The notes below the pieces were generated by a model. The model saw only the letters and a program-made list of their open reading frames with translations. It did not search any database and was not told where the DNA came from. From Lumbricus rubellus (Eukaryota; Annelida; Clitellata; Crassiclitellata; Lumbricidae): a stretch of 64,000 nt of DNA. The stretch lies in contig OX243825.1 in the NCBI GenBank assembly GCA_945859605.1, forward strand, positions 22,620,915 through 22,684,914, written 5' to 3'. Within the stretch, counting starts at the first letter, position 1. Each line of letters begins with the position of its first letter. A program made the position numbers and the translations under genes. Below, one piece after another: positions 45,284 through 56,100 of the stretch.

Positions 45284-45930
45284 GCTTATCCAGTTACGAA
45301 GCTCGTAAAATTAGAAAACTCAAATTAAATAAATAAAATAAAAGCATTTTCACACGCACTGCCTCGCACAGCGCCCATTCGGCTCTGTTGATATCGCCGA
45401 TCTTTGATTGACATCACCGGTCAACGCCTGTGAGTGAGTAAGCGAGTAAGCTCAAAAAAACCCACATCTTTGATTGTAAAAAATAATAACATTATAAATT
45501 ATCGTTTGCTGTATCAATCTCAGCGCCACATTTGTATAATGCAAATCGTGAAATGATCTATGAGTCACTACATGTATCTTCACTGCCAATTAAGTAGCCT
45601 AAGTTACTGGCAATTTTTTCACTTAGACCCTGCCATTTTCCACCGCCAGAAACCTTAAGCCTACCGATAAATTAAAGTAGGCCTAGGCCTATTGTTCGAT
45701 CACAGGACGTCGTATAATAGGCTACAACAAGCTCATAAATTACACATGATTTTAAGAGCCCTTCATGATGCAATTTCATGACTGCTCGCAGGTTTAGGGG
45801 ACCTACAATTAACCTCGCAGTTTTGATACAGCTATAGCCTAGGCCTATAGCCTATAAGCCTAATAGCCTATATTATGCCTTTAGAGTTAGGCCTATAACC
45901 AAACGCAAGAATTAGGCTAGGCGTAATTAG
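45284..45930. other. upstream region of the glycosyltransferase
   Basis: AT-rich, TAGGCCTA-rich; no TATA box or clear promoter element recognised. Confidence 0.35.
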
Positions 45931-45933
45931 AGC

Positions 45934-46058
45934 ACTGCGCCGACTTGGTACTTCCGGCGGCGGCGCGCCGATCATTTTTGGTCGGCGGCGGCGGCGCGCC
46001 GACCAACAAAAATCGGCGGCGGCGGCGCTATCAAAATATCGGCGACGGCGGCGCAGTG
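45934..46058. repeat. CGGCGG-rich element, copy 1
   Basis: Repeated TCGGCGGCGGCGGCG and GGCGCGCCGA motifs separated by AT-rich spacers. Outer GCACTGCGCCG and CGGCGCAGTGC suggest terminal inverted repeats. Related to 48370-48505. Confidence 0.6.
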
Positions 46059-46469
46059 CGGCGTCGTGGGTCAAAAGAATATACTGCTTCACGATCGGTC
46101 CACGGCCATTTGGAAAGGCCCTTGTCAGGGCCCTCAAAGATCAGAGGGACGAAGGTCCTCTGAAGCTGAAGAAAGATAATGAAGTAGGAGCAAAATTTAC
46201 AGAAGCAGCTTGGTAAGAAATACGGATTGAAATCAAATATGAATAAAATAGAAAAAACTTTTACTGCAAAATAAAATCTCTAATGCTAGACTGATGAACA
46301 AAATATGAGTTAACCTTCAAAAGGTTAAGTTTTTAGATACTGACCTGACAGCTACAGTTCTAAACCGACATCTGTGCTCAAGATGTATCATGAGATTTAT
46401 AGGACCTAGTATTCATTAGGCGCATTGTCCATCCAAAAATATTGAAACAGACGTTTAAATGTTCGCGAC

Positions 46470-46612
46470 CAAAATGCATTAGTCGTTCCTTACTAGACTT
46501 AAAACTTCTTTTTAGGCGCGCTGGAGTCGGGAGCGCCTCTGAGTAGTTTCTTTTACTTGAAGGAGCGCTATATAAATGTCCAAATGAATGAATGAATGAA
46601 TAGGGTATACGG
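46470..46612 (+). mobile_element. LINE/SINE 3' tail with (AATG)n
   Basis: GTCGGGAGCGCCTCTGAGTAG, AAGGAGCGCTATATAAATG and a four-unit AATG tail. Confidence 0.8.
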
Positions 46613-46890
46613 CAACAGCAATGCATGCGACAACTTGCTTTTGCTATGCGAGGTCCGTGGGCTTAGGCACGGAGGTCTCAACGCTTTTGGTTCGGATTCT
46701 ATAAATCAGATAGGCCCTATACTGTTAACCCTGGTAAGGGCTGATATAATTATACAACAGCTTTATTTTATCTAGATGTCTTTGGCTCTGGTGTCAAACA
46801 TGAGCGCCTAAATGTGTTTGTCAAGTAACCTGATGAGCGCTTTCATCCTGATTCTGACGCTGGTAGTGCAAGGAGGAGTTGTGGGGGAGG

Positions 46891-46932
46891 CCGAGGACCC
46901 CGGTATAAGCGCGCTTATACCGGGGTCCTCGG
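46891..46932. repeat. perfect 42-bp palindrome
   Basis: The first 21 bases, CCGAGGACCCCGGTATAAGC plus G, are followed at once by their exact reverse complement with no spacer. The flanks do not extend the symmetry. No known element end is adjacent. Confidence 0.97.
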
Positions 46933-47536
46933 GGAGGCGGAGCAGCGATGGGCAGAGACAAGGGGCGGGGGACGCATTGTCTGATGTGCAGACCGGCAGA
47001 GGAAGGACTTAGTACTGCAAACGTGTAAGTAAGGTGCTGGGAGGGGGTTCACATTCATACAGGGTAAGAGTACATACAGGGCGGGGTGTGCCGGTGTGAG
47101 GAGGTGGAGTCGTTGGCGATGGACAGAGATGAATGGAGGGAATCGATGCGTTACCCGATATGCAAACATGCGTGGGGGATGACTAAGTCATGTTATTTAT
47201 CCAGACCTCCATGACTAAGTACACCGGGTAGACTAAGATGTTGGATGAGGTAGCCGATGCAGAGTACGACTAATTTGAAACATACGCTTATATATTATTA
47301 GGCTTATATGAAGAAATCTGGAGCAGTGACATTCATCACGTCGCTGCATTCATCGCGTCGGTGCTCGCTAGGCCAATATCAGATTTAGCCAGGCTGTCTT
47401 ATTCTCTTAATCTGCTGACTCCAGTTATATATACATATAATTATATATATACTTATGTAGTCAGCCATATTAAGCATAGGTTCATAGCATATTATATTCG
47501 TTTATCTGTCTGACTGTCTCACTACTAGCCTAGTAT

Positions 47537-47539
<3 letters not shown>

Positions 47540-47602
<63 letters not shown>
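47540..47602. repeat. (AC)n microsatellite
   Basis: About 31 AC units. Confidence 0.97.
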
Positions 47603-47606
<4 letters not shown>

Positions 47607-47927
47607 CGACATTGTTTTGGAGGGAAATTTCGTCTCTCTCTGACTCAACACAACCCTTCTCTTGTCGTTCTATAGAGGTGCAACGCATCATTTGCAAGGC
47701 TGTTTGTTGATACTCATCGTCTCTCAGAAACAGTATTCGAGCGACGACCAGGCAAATTATCTTCCAATTTATCTGAGTTATCTGCGATGACAGGCGACGT
47801 TATGTTCGTAAGATGTCTAAGCACACACGTGTAAACCAAACAGCCATCCGATAATACCGTGTAGCGAAGTTATTATAGTCCGCTTCAATTTTCCCTTGAC
47901 AAAGGACACTGAGCAGAAGATTTGAAG

Positions 47928-48273
47928 CATGAGCGGAGACCTAGGGGAGGGGGACAGGGGGACGGTCCCCCCCAAAGTGTTGGGGGACGGCCCATGCATT
48001 GGTCCCCCCCCATGATTTTTGGGCGGATGACTAAAAAATAAAAAAAATAAAAAGGTCATCAACTTTTTTGGCGCTGAAAAGTAGAAATTTTCAGGACTTT
48101 TTTGGCCGGATGACTAAAAAAAGGTCATCAACTTTTTGGGCGGTGAAAATAGAAAAACTTTTCCTTGGAAAAATGTCGTCAGAAATTTTTCGTCCGTCCA
48201 AAAATCTCACGTCTTTCCTTCGGCCGCTTGTTCGTCCCCCCCCCCCAAATCTCCGCCCAGATCTCCGCCTATG
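47928..48273. mobile_element. 346-bp hAT-like MITE (CATGGGCGGAG family)
   Basis: Ends CATGAGCGGAGACCTAGG and ATCTCCGCCTATG, with perfect TSD ATTTGAAG at 47920-47927 and 48274-48281. Shares the GGTCATCAACTTTTTTGG interior, here duplicated. Confidence 0.9.
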
Positions 48274-48369
48274 ATTTGAAGGATGCCTATTTCACACTGA
48301 CGGAGCAATTTTATTGGGAAATCATGCAAGACATGAAAAACACAACAAAATTAAATAAATTAATCAAGG

Positions 48370-48505
48370 TGGCATCGGCGGCGCGCCGACAAATTGTCGG
48401 CGGCGGCGGCGTCGGCGCGCCGATAAACGAAAATCGGCGGCGGCGGCGCCAAAAAAATGTCGGCGGCGACGGCGCGGCGCGGCCAGCGCAGGGCTCTGGG
48501 CGTAA
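48370..48505. repeat. CGGCGG-rich element, copy 2
   Basis: Same TCGGCGGCGGCGGCG/GGCGCGCCGA pattern as 45934-46058; ends GCGCAGGGCTCTGGGCGTAAT, close to the reverse complement of the outer sequence of copy 1. Confidence 0.6.
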
Positions 48506-49017
48506 TAGCAGCTGGGTCTAGGCTAAAGATCAAGTGACGATAGCCAAGCAAGAAATGTCAATTCTGTGCCCATGGCAAGGCGTAGCGCGCACATTCAAAG
48601 CCTCAAAGGGAATTTCTTTGCATAATAAGGCGCCTAATTAAGCGGGAGCGGGCCATAAAATTAGGCCTATGTGCTTAATTAGGCCTATAGGCCTACGTTC
48701 TACTCACAGCAATGTAGAAAAACGCGAATAGACCTAGGCCTATATTGTAGCCTACAAAGCCTGTATATAGTAAGCAAATAAGTGAGTAAGTAGTCGTTTT
48801 TACTTTGACATAATTATAGCAGGTCAACCTATAGTGTTAGTGGGCCTACTCTACTGTATCTACAACCAGTTTACTTTTATGCAGTTAGCCTAATAAATGC
48901 CGCAGAGCAGCATATTAGGTTGCAGTTCAGGTGCGGGCCTAAACTTTAATAGCATCCCTTTACGAAGCAATCACGCGAAGCGAAGTCGCCATTGCGGCTG
49001 CGCTTATTTTCGAGGCA

Positions 49018-49068
<51 letters not shown>

Positions 49069-50007
49069 CCTATAATAGCCAATATTAAAGGGCCTACTAT
49101 AGCTAGAACCAGAGCCTTATAATTATTACTGTAATAGAAGGCTCTGGCTAGAACGCTATCTTCAAAGTTGTGACTGTGACCGACCAACACGTTTATCCGC
49201 CCTTCCAAACACTCAACATACAGACGCGTAGGCTAAACATCAAATTTATTATGTGAATTTAGGCTACGTCTGCATAACGTTGGTCAATCTGCATAGAGCC
49301 CATCACTGCAGACGACTCGAGAGTGATATGCAATAACACTTTTGGCACGGACACAAAAAGTCTGGACTCTGGAGCACAACACATAGGCCTAGGCCTATAT
49401 AGTGCGTCTATATAGTACGTCACTCCACAACAAAAGCCGTTTTAGATCATGCTATAGTGGAACAGCAACAACGCCAACCGTAACTGCAGTACAGGCTGTT
49501 TAAGCGATCAACACATCTTTTGAATTCAAGACCTATCTTCATCACATTAATAATAGTCAGTCACGCCAAGCAGACTTTGATGTAGGCCTATTGATAGCCT
49601 ATAACTCCTACGGAAGATTTTAAGAGGGAGGACTAGGCCCTACGTACACCACGAATTTGTTACTTGTCTCATATATCATTATTTATAGGCCAAGCTGTCA
49701 TTTATTTAAATATAGGCCTAACCTACTGAAACCTATATTCTCAACAATGAACTGAACCGTTATTTTGTGCAGACCAACAAGTGCTGTTGGGTCACTGTCT
49801 TCTGCCTCTGCATTAAATTATACGCCTGTCATCATAAAATCTTGAATGATCGATACATTGAAAAACACTCATCCAACTAATTGTGTTACGATGTCATGCA
49901 TGTTCTGAAATTATTTTACAAGATGGAACCCAAGAATCTCTCTACTTTGCTGCATCTAAATGAGTTTCATGTAAATATCTACACACACATATGCATATTA
50001 TATATAA
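48506..50007. other. no supported gene; (TA)n at 49019-49065
   Basis: Rich in TAGGCCTA; one TA microsatellite. No frames or element ends that I can support. Confidence 0.45.
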
Positions 50008-50444
50008 TCTATATAAATAAAAATGAAACTTTCCAATAGTTCGTCATACAATCACGCCGAAAGTTACGCACCGATTGTTTTGAAAATTTACCAAAACCTT
50101 CCATTCCAATAGCACCGTGTCTTAACATTTTTTCCCCAGAAAAAAACGCAATCCTTTCCACAAAAAGTGAACTTTGCAATCCGTTCGACCGCCATTTGCA
50201 AATTCAACAAAACTGTCAGATTTCAGAAAGTCCCCAAACACAGCAGACGAAACATGAATGAGGTCGCGTGCTGTGACGTCATAAGCGAGTCGCAAAAAAC
50301 GGCCTTTCATCATTATTGGGCTCTATCCGATGTCAGCAATGGACGTTGTGACGGAGGAAAGCAGTGGAGGGAGCGGGACGAAGAGGGTGGGGAGGGAGGG
50401 GGATGTCTTTTCTGCCACAGCAACGCATGGCTGGTTACAGCTAG
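50008..50444 (+). mobile_element. small non-autonomous Helitron, copy 1
   Basis: Begins TCTATATAAATAAAAATG after an A, ends CAACGCATGGCTGGTTACAG-CTAG before a T: the 5'-TC...CTRR-3' ends and A^T insertion of Helitrons. No Rep/helicase coding sequence. Confidence 0.85.
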
Positions 50445-51657
50445 TTATACATAATTATATGAGTGCATATTGTTGTGATCTCAACTTTGGCAAATATCGG
50501 TCATGTTGCTTATTCATGGCAAATACATGTAGCCTAGTTTGAGATCACAACATATGCAGTAATATTTATTTCATGTTGACAGTTAGTAAACAAGAATGAC
50601 GTATAGGCCCTATGCACCAAAAACAGATTTTTCCATGACGACTGTAGTCTGTAGAACAGGTCAAGGAGCAATTAAGACCCATAAGAAAAATGTAGTGAAT
50701 GGAAGCAGTGCAACAAATGCTAACGTTCAGCTAGATGTTCAGATCTCTGCAGGGCTGCTGCTCACTTCGAAGCAATGTACAATAAACCAGATGATGCACT
50801 AGGTCAACCTCAAGGCCACTTCTGTTCAATATCCAACAGTAGCCTACTCTTCATTAAAAACGATTTTCCAGATACTTAATGGAATCTGGATACAGTAGGC
50901 TACAGACTTGTCAACTCCAAGTCATCAGGAGATAGGTCCTATGATACAGCATGAAAGTCACACCACGATAATGCTGAAAAGTTAATCTTTAGTGCAGTTA
51001 TTGCACGCTGCTTAAACCAACATGCGAAGCAACTTTAATCAGTTCTGGGGTATCTCCCCATGAGGTTCGCACAAGGTCAATGGGAAAGTAAAAGGTACTG
51101 AATGACTAAAAAGGTCATCAACTATTTTGGTGGATAAAATGGTATCTATCATGCAGTGATATTTTCATTAACGATAAGTGAAATTAGAACTGAAAATATT
51201 GATTTCAGTTAAGTATAACTATAACTGTAACTGAAATTATTTTAAGAACGAAAACTGAAATAGAACGGAAATTGAGCACACCGAACTGAAATTAGAATAA
51301 AAACGAAAATTAATTCTCGAACTGAAATTAATGAAAAAAATGGAAATTTTAGTTGACAGCTTTTCCGATGCAGTTGTGTTTGTTCAAAAGACGCACATAC
51401 TTTCTGACTCTTACAACTTTTGTATCTTTTGCCTAGCATGTGCTTTATTACGGTTAGTTTTAAAACAATTTTTCATTTGGACTTTCCCTGTAAGTTTATA
51501 ATTTTCAACTTCGCGATAAGACTGGAAATCACTTGGCTAAATGACGAAATAATGTATTGGACTTTTTAAGTAGGTTTGCTGCGAGGAAATAGACAAAATA
51601 AATGTGCTAGGCCTATCCATGCATAGCTTCCCTAAAACGGATGACTGTGGAACTACA
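50445..51657. other. no supported gene
   Basis: AT-rich sequence between the two Helitrons. Short frames only. Confidence 0.45.
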
Positions 51658-52132
51658 TCTATATATATATAAATGTAACCGCGTTTGGCACGGCTTCAAA
51701 GATCTCCGAACTTTCTTCATTGATTGCTTTCGAAACTTCACCAAAACGTTTAGTTCCAACACGGCCAGGTTTGCAGAATGCTTTTTGGGAAAAAGCGCAA
51801 TGTTTTTTTTAAAAAAAGCAACTTTGCAAATTCTACCGTTTTCAACACATAGCCTACGCGCGTCAATAAGCATTGCATACCAATTCGGGCAAGTTTGTTC
51901 CGTAAATTTCTTTAGCGCATTTCATTACGGCCTTCGCATTTCATTACGGCCTTCTTGCTAAAGCGTTTTATGGAAGCGAGGGAGCGGGACGAACAGGGAG
52001 GATAGAGATGGGGGATGCAGGGAGACCGAGGGGGAGGGGAAGGGAGAGGGGGAGCGGGAGGGAAAGGGGAGGCGGAGGGGAGGCGGAGAAAGCTCTTTTC
52101 AGCCACAGCAACGCGTGGCCCGGTTCAGCTAG
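51658..52132 (+). mobile_element. small non-autonomous Helitron, copy 2
   Basis: Begins TCTATATATATATAAATG after an A, ends CAACGCGTGGCCCGGTTCAG-CTAG before a T. Shares the end blocks and the GAGGGAGCGGGACGAA motif with copy 1; the middle is G-rich. Confidence 0.88.
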
Positions 52133-52481
52133 TATTATGATAAAATTTTAACATTTTGCCTCTGCACACACAGAATACTAAGAAATATATAAGAAACGGA
52201 CCAGGCAAAATTGGGTGGCTGAAAACTTTCATGCAACTTGGCCTAATCCGAGTCAGCGACTTCACCGCGGAGAAAGCATGAGTGCTCCAGAAAGACGCAA
52301 GCAGTATCATGTAAACCAGTGTGGTATAAACAGTAAGTTATAATAGAGAATATGCTTACTTACTTAAATTTCTTAACTTCCTCTCAATAGTTAAGGTATT
52401 TGTGGACAGGTATAATAAGCACGTAATACCTCATCCATCAATGATGATAGGTGGTTTTGGGAGAAGTTTTCACTGCCTTAA

Positions 52482-52553
52482 TCTTTTACCCGTTTGCCCC
52501 GAGAATATCCGCTGAAAACGGGCTTAAAATTTAAAAAATGAACGGGTAAAGGG
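52482..52553. mobile_element. 72-bp MITE flanked by TTAA, copy 2
   Basis: Ends TCTTTTACCCGTT and AACGGGTAAAGGG between TTAA at 52478-52481 and 52554-52557. Similar in size and ends to 39119-39189. Confidence 0.8.
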
Positions 52554-53106
52554 TTAATTAGTTACTTAAAATGCACCATATCAAATTTTCTCTTAGATAC
52601 CGGTACATCTAGAACGTTTTTTCTCCATTGTCAAACACACATCTGCATTGCATTGATTTATGTTTGCAAATAAAATAAAATCAATTAATAAAATCAGCAC
52701 AATCATGATTAGCACTTCATATTTGTACACCCACTGAAACAATATTTAAATAACATGTTCACAAGATAAATACCAAGCTTTGCTTTATTTTTACATCACG
52801 CATACATATACATGTCATTTGGTATGAAATTGTACAATATAATACTAACTTAAATTAGCATAAAAACAGAAGAGTTTCAAGTAGCCTACAATGCATAATA
52901 CGTCAGTTATATACCAAATAATCTTGAATCAAATTCGAGAAAATCACAAAGGAAATAAAATTAAACTGACAAGATTTTAATTAATTACACAAACTCTGCT
53001 CAAAAGTTGCTTCAATCAAGAACGTTGAGAATTGCAGGAAATCTCAAGAAAATTTAATGGAAAAATTGAATCATTCTGTTGGTAGAGAATTTCTGGTCCA
53101 GAGCCA

Positions 53107-53142
53107 CTAAATCCTTTGGTTGGCTTCATAAAACGTTGTTGG
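53107..53142 (-). CDS. Phafin exon 9 (last, short)
   Basis: Twelve codons ending TAG, acceptor CTTTTTAG, phase 0, reading PTTFYEANQRI. Chosen because it joins exon 8 in frame; the weak point is its shortness. Confidence 0.6.
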   Translation of the reverse strand, partial: PTTFYEANQRI

Positions 53143-56100
53143 CTAAAAAGATCAAAAGTAATTAATTATACGACAAATTCAATGTATTGTAATGCAGGGT
53201 TTTTCAATGTGCAGTTGCACACAAAATGTGCAGTTGTAAATGAATTTGTGCAGTTGTAAAAAGCAAACTTGTGCAGTGAAAATTATGATTAAAGGTCACT
53301 GTCAGCCGATTTTTTGTCATTTATCATGGGGGACCAGAATGGAACGAGGGGTTTGTGCAGCGAAAAAATAGGCTACAGAGTCTTTTTTGAGGGCAGTTGT
53401 CGGGTAAGTTCAGAAAAGAGACTAAAAAAGAACGTCAGATTTCACAGCAGGCCTGTGACTTGGACCATTATTGTCGAAATTTCTGGCAAATGACCAAAAG
53501 ACGCACTACATCAAACTTCCTCATTGCACAGTTCTAAAAACTCCTTTAAAAGCCGTCGTAATGATGCTGTATGTCCCATTGTGAATTTTTTGCAAGTGGA
53601 GTAATAACGATCATACTTACTTAACTTACAAATAACTTTACAAGAGAACATCTTGTTGTGCGTGTGTGTGCATGGATGTGTGAATGTGTGTGTGTGTGTG
53701 TGATTACCTCTTCTGGTTTGTCATCGGATGCTTCGCTGTCTGAATCGGACGAATCTTCTCCAGATGTTTCCGTGTTTCCATAGTTACCAGTCTGAGCTTC
53801 CTTGTTCTCATGGTAACTTTCCTTCACTACAAAAAATTCATTCAGTTCAAAATAAGCTGCAATCAGAAGAAATAAATGGATGGTTGATTAAATAAAAACG
53901 AATGACACTTTTAATGGAATTTTGCTTGCTTGGATAAAATAATTCAATTAAACTGGGGAGAGGCTTAGGACAATGGTAAACATTCTGGCATGAAGGGCAC
54001 ATGAATGCAGGATCAATTCCTGCTACCCTCCCAAAGATTCACTCAACCTTCCACTCGGCAGATGGCATGGGTAAACTGAACAGCAGAATATGATGGCACC
54101 TTGCAGGGCTGCCGACAGTAAATTCGATTCCTGTAACAACTCGTGGTCATCCGTTCATACTATGAATTGCTATCATACTTTTCACATGATTCAATTACTC
54201 TGCAATTCATCTTTTGCTGTCTCGCAACTAATCAATGCCAGTCAAATGGTACCCCCCTCTTTACAAGTGCAACAAAATCTTGTATTTACATTATTCTATC
54301 TACTTTTGTGCATGCATGTGTAGCATATGGTATCTTTTATAGACCTCTGCTCATTAGTGGTTATTGTAATTAAGACAATTTTTAAAGCATCGTCAGTAGC
54401 AAGCAACTAATAGAATGCTTCACACGCATATTGTCAACTGTCATAGCAAACACAAAGAGATTGAAAGTAGGAGCAATTATAACTGGTTTTTTATAAAGTA
54501 GATTGAGTTTTGAGTCCCCGAATAAGTGCTTGTGGACATGAGAAGAGCATATAAGCAAGATTTGGTGCAAGGATGAGAGCAGCCTCTGAGTAGTTTCATG
54601 AAGGGGCGCTATATAAATTCTAATAATGAATGAATGAAGGATGAGAGCAGCCTCTGAGTAGTTTCATGAAGGGGCCCTTTATAAATTCTAATAATGAATG
54701 AATGAATGAAGGATGAGACCAGCTTACCGTGAGCGATCCCAGAGGCAGGGGTCGTATTTGACGTCAGTTTATCGTAGCACGTCAAGCAGATACGAAGTGG
54801 CTTCGAAGACTGTTGAGGTAGAAGCCAACGCTTGCCTGTGCACGTGTTGCAGCAGACAATACCACACTTACGACAATGATGCTGTAAACAACAACATCAA
54901 CATCATCAATGTCATCTTAATATTTAATAATAGGGAGCTTTTGGTTCCTCGAGCTCGCACTTCTACCAGACAGCGCCGGGCCTTTTCTACTGTGGGTCCT
55001 GCTATCTTTAATGGCCTCCCACTAACCTTGCGACTTATGCCTAGGCTAAATTCACCTGCTTTTTATAAGTCGCTCAAATCCTTTTTTTAGCTGTGGCTGG
55101 ACTGGGAGCGCCTCTGAGTAGATTTCTATATGAATTCTCGAAATGAATGAATGAATTTTACAACCGTGATATTATGAACATCATCATCATCCTAATGATT
55201 TCAACAAAAGTGAAGCTAATGATAATAATAACATCAATAAAACCAACTGGTTCTTGAAATCTTAGCAAAACACAATAAATCATTCCTCTAACATTAGAGC
55301 TTGAAGCAAAAAAAATAATTCCACATGACAATGAAGTTGTATTGCTACGCATAAATGCTTAAATAGTCATTGACATAGATCCTACTAGGGTAATTACAAC
55401 AAACCGATGACTTCCTAACCTTTGACACAGGGCTCCCTAATTAAATTTGATCTTTAGCTAAAAATAAATCAAATTCCCACTAAAGCCTTGACTGCAAGAT
55501 GAACCAATTGAAGAACCCTTTTAAAAACGAATTATGTTTTATTTCTTAGCCAGCCATCATAATAGTGTTCTGTCCATATTTCCAACATACCCAGAAGTAA
55601 TCACGAGGTTTAACTCAGGAGCTACACTGTGTACTGATATCTATTATTATGGCCATTAGAAAACTCAACTTTTGCTCGCACTTGAGTTAGGAACACTTCC
55701 AAGTAGTTACTTTGATGGGGTGCTATATAAATTTTCAAATGAATGAATGAATGAATGAGCTGACCCTGCGGTTGATCATGTTGAATTCGGATTTGAAGCA
55801 ATGCATGCACACAGGTGCCTCCGAGTCGGGGATCCAAACAGGTGAAGGATCAACCATCATTGTCTTGCGGCCATCTAGTGACACAATTAGCAGCAATAAC
55901 CAGAGATAATGTGCCACCAAATTAAGTAAATTCACAAGACTTCATAGCATAGCATACAGCCGTACATATCAACAGCCGCAGAGCTGAGTTAAAGTGCTAT
56001 CGAACTACAAACATATCAAAATATCCTAGATGTCATGGAGCAGTTGTCAAATGATTTGATGGTGCAGAAAAACCTTTAATGGATACTTCATATTTTGGCA

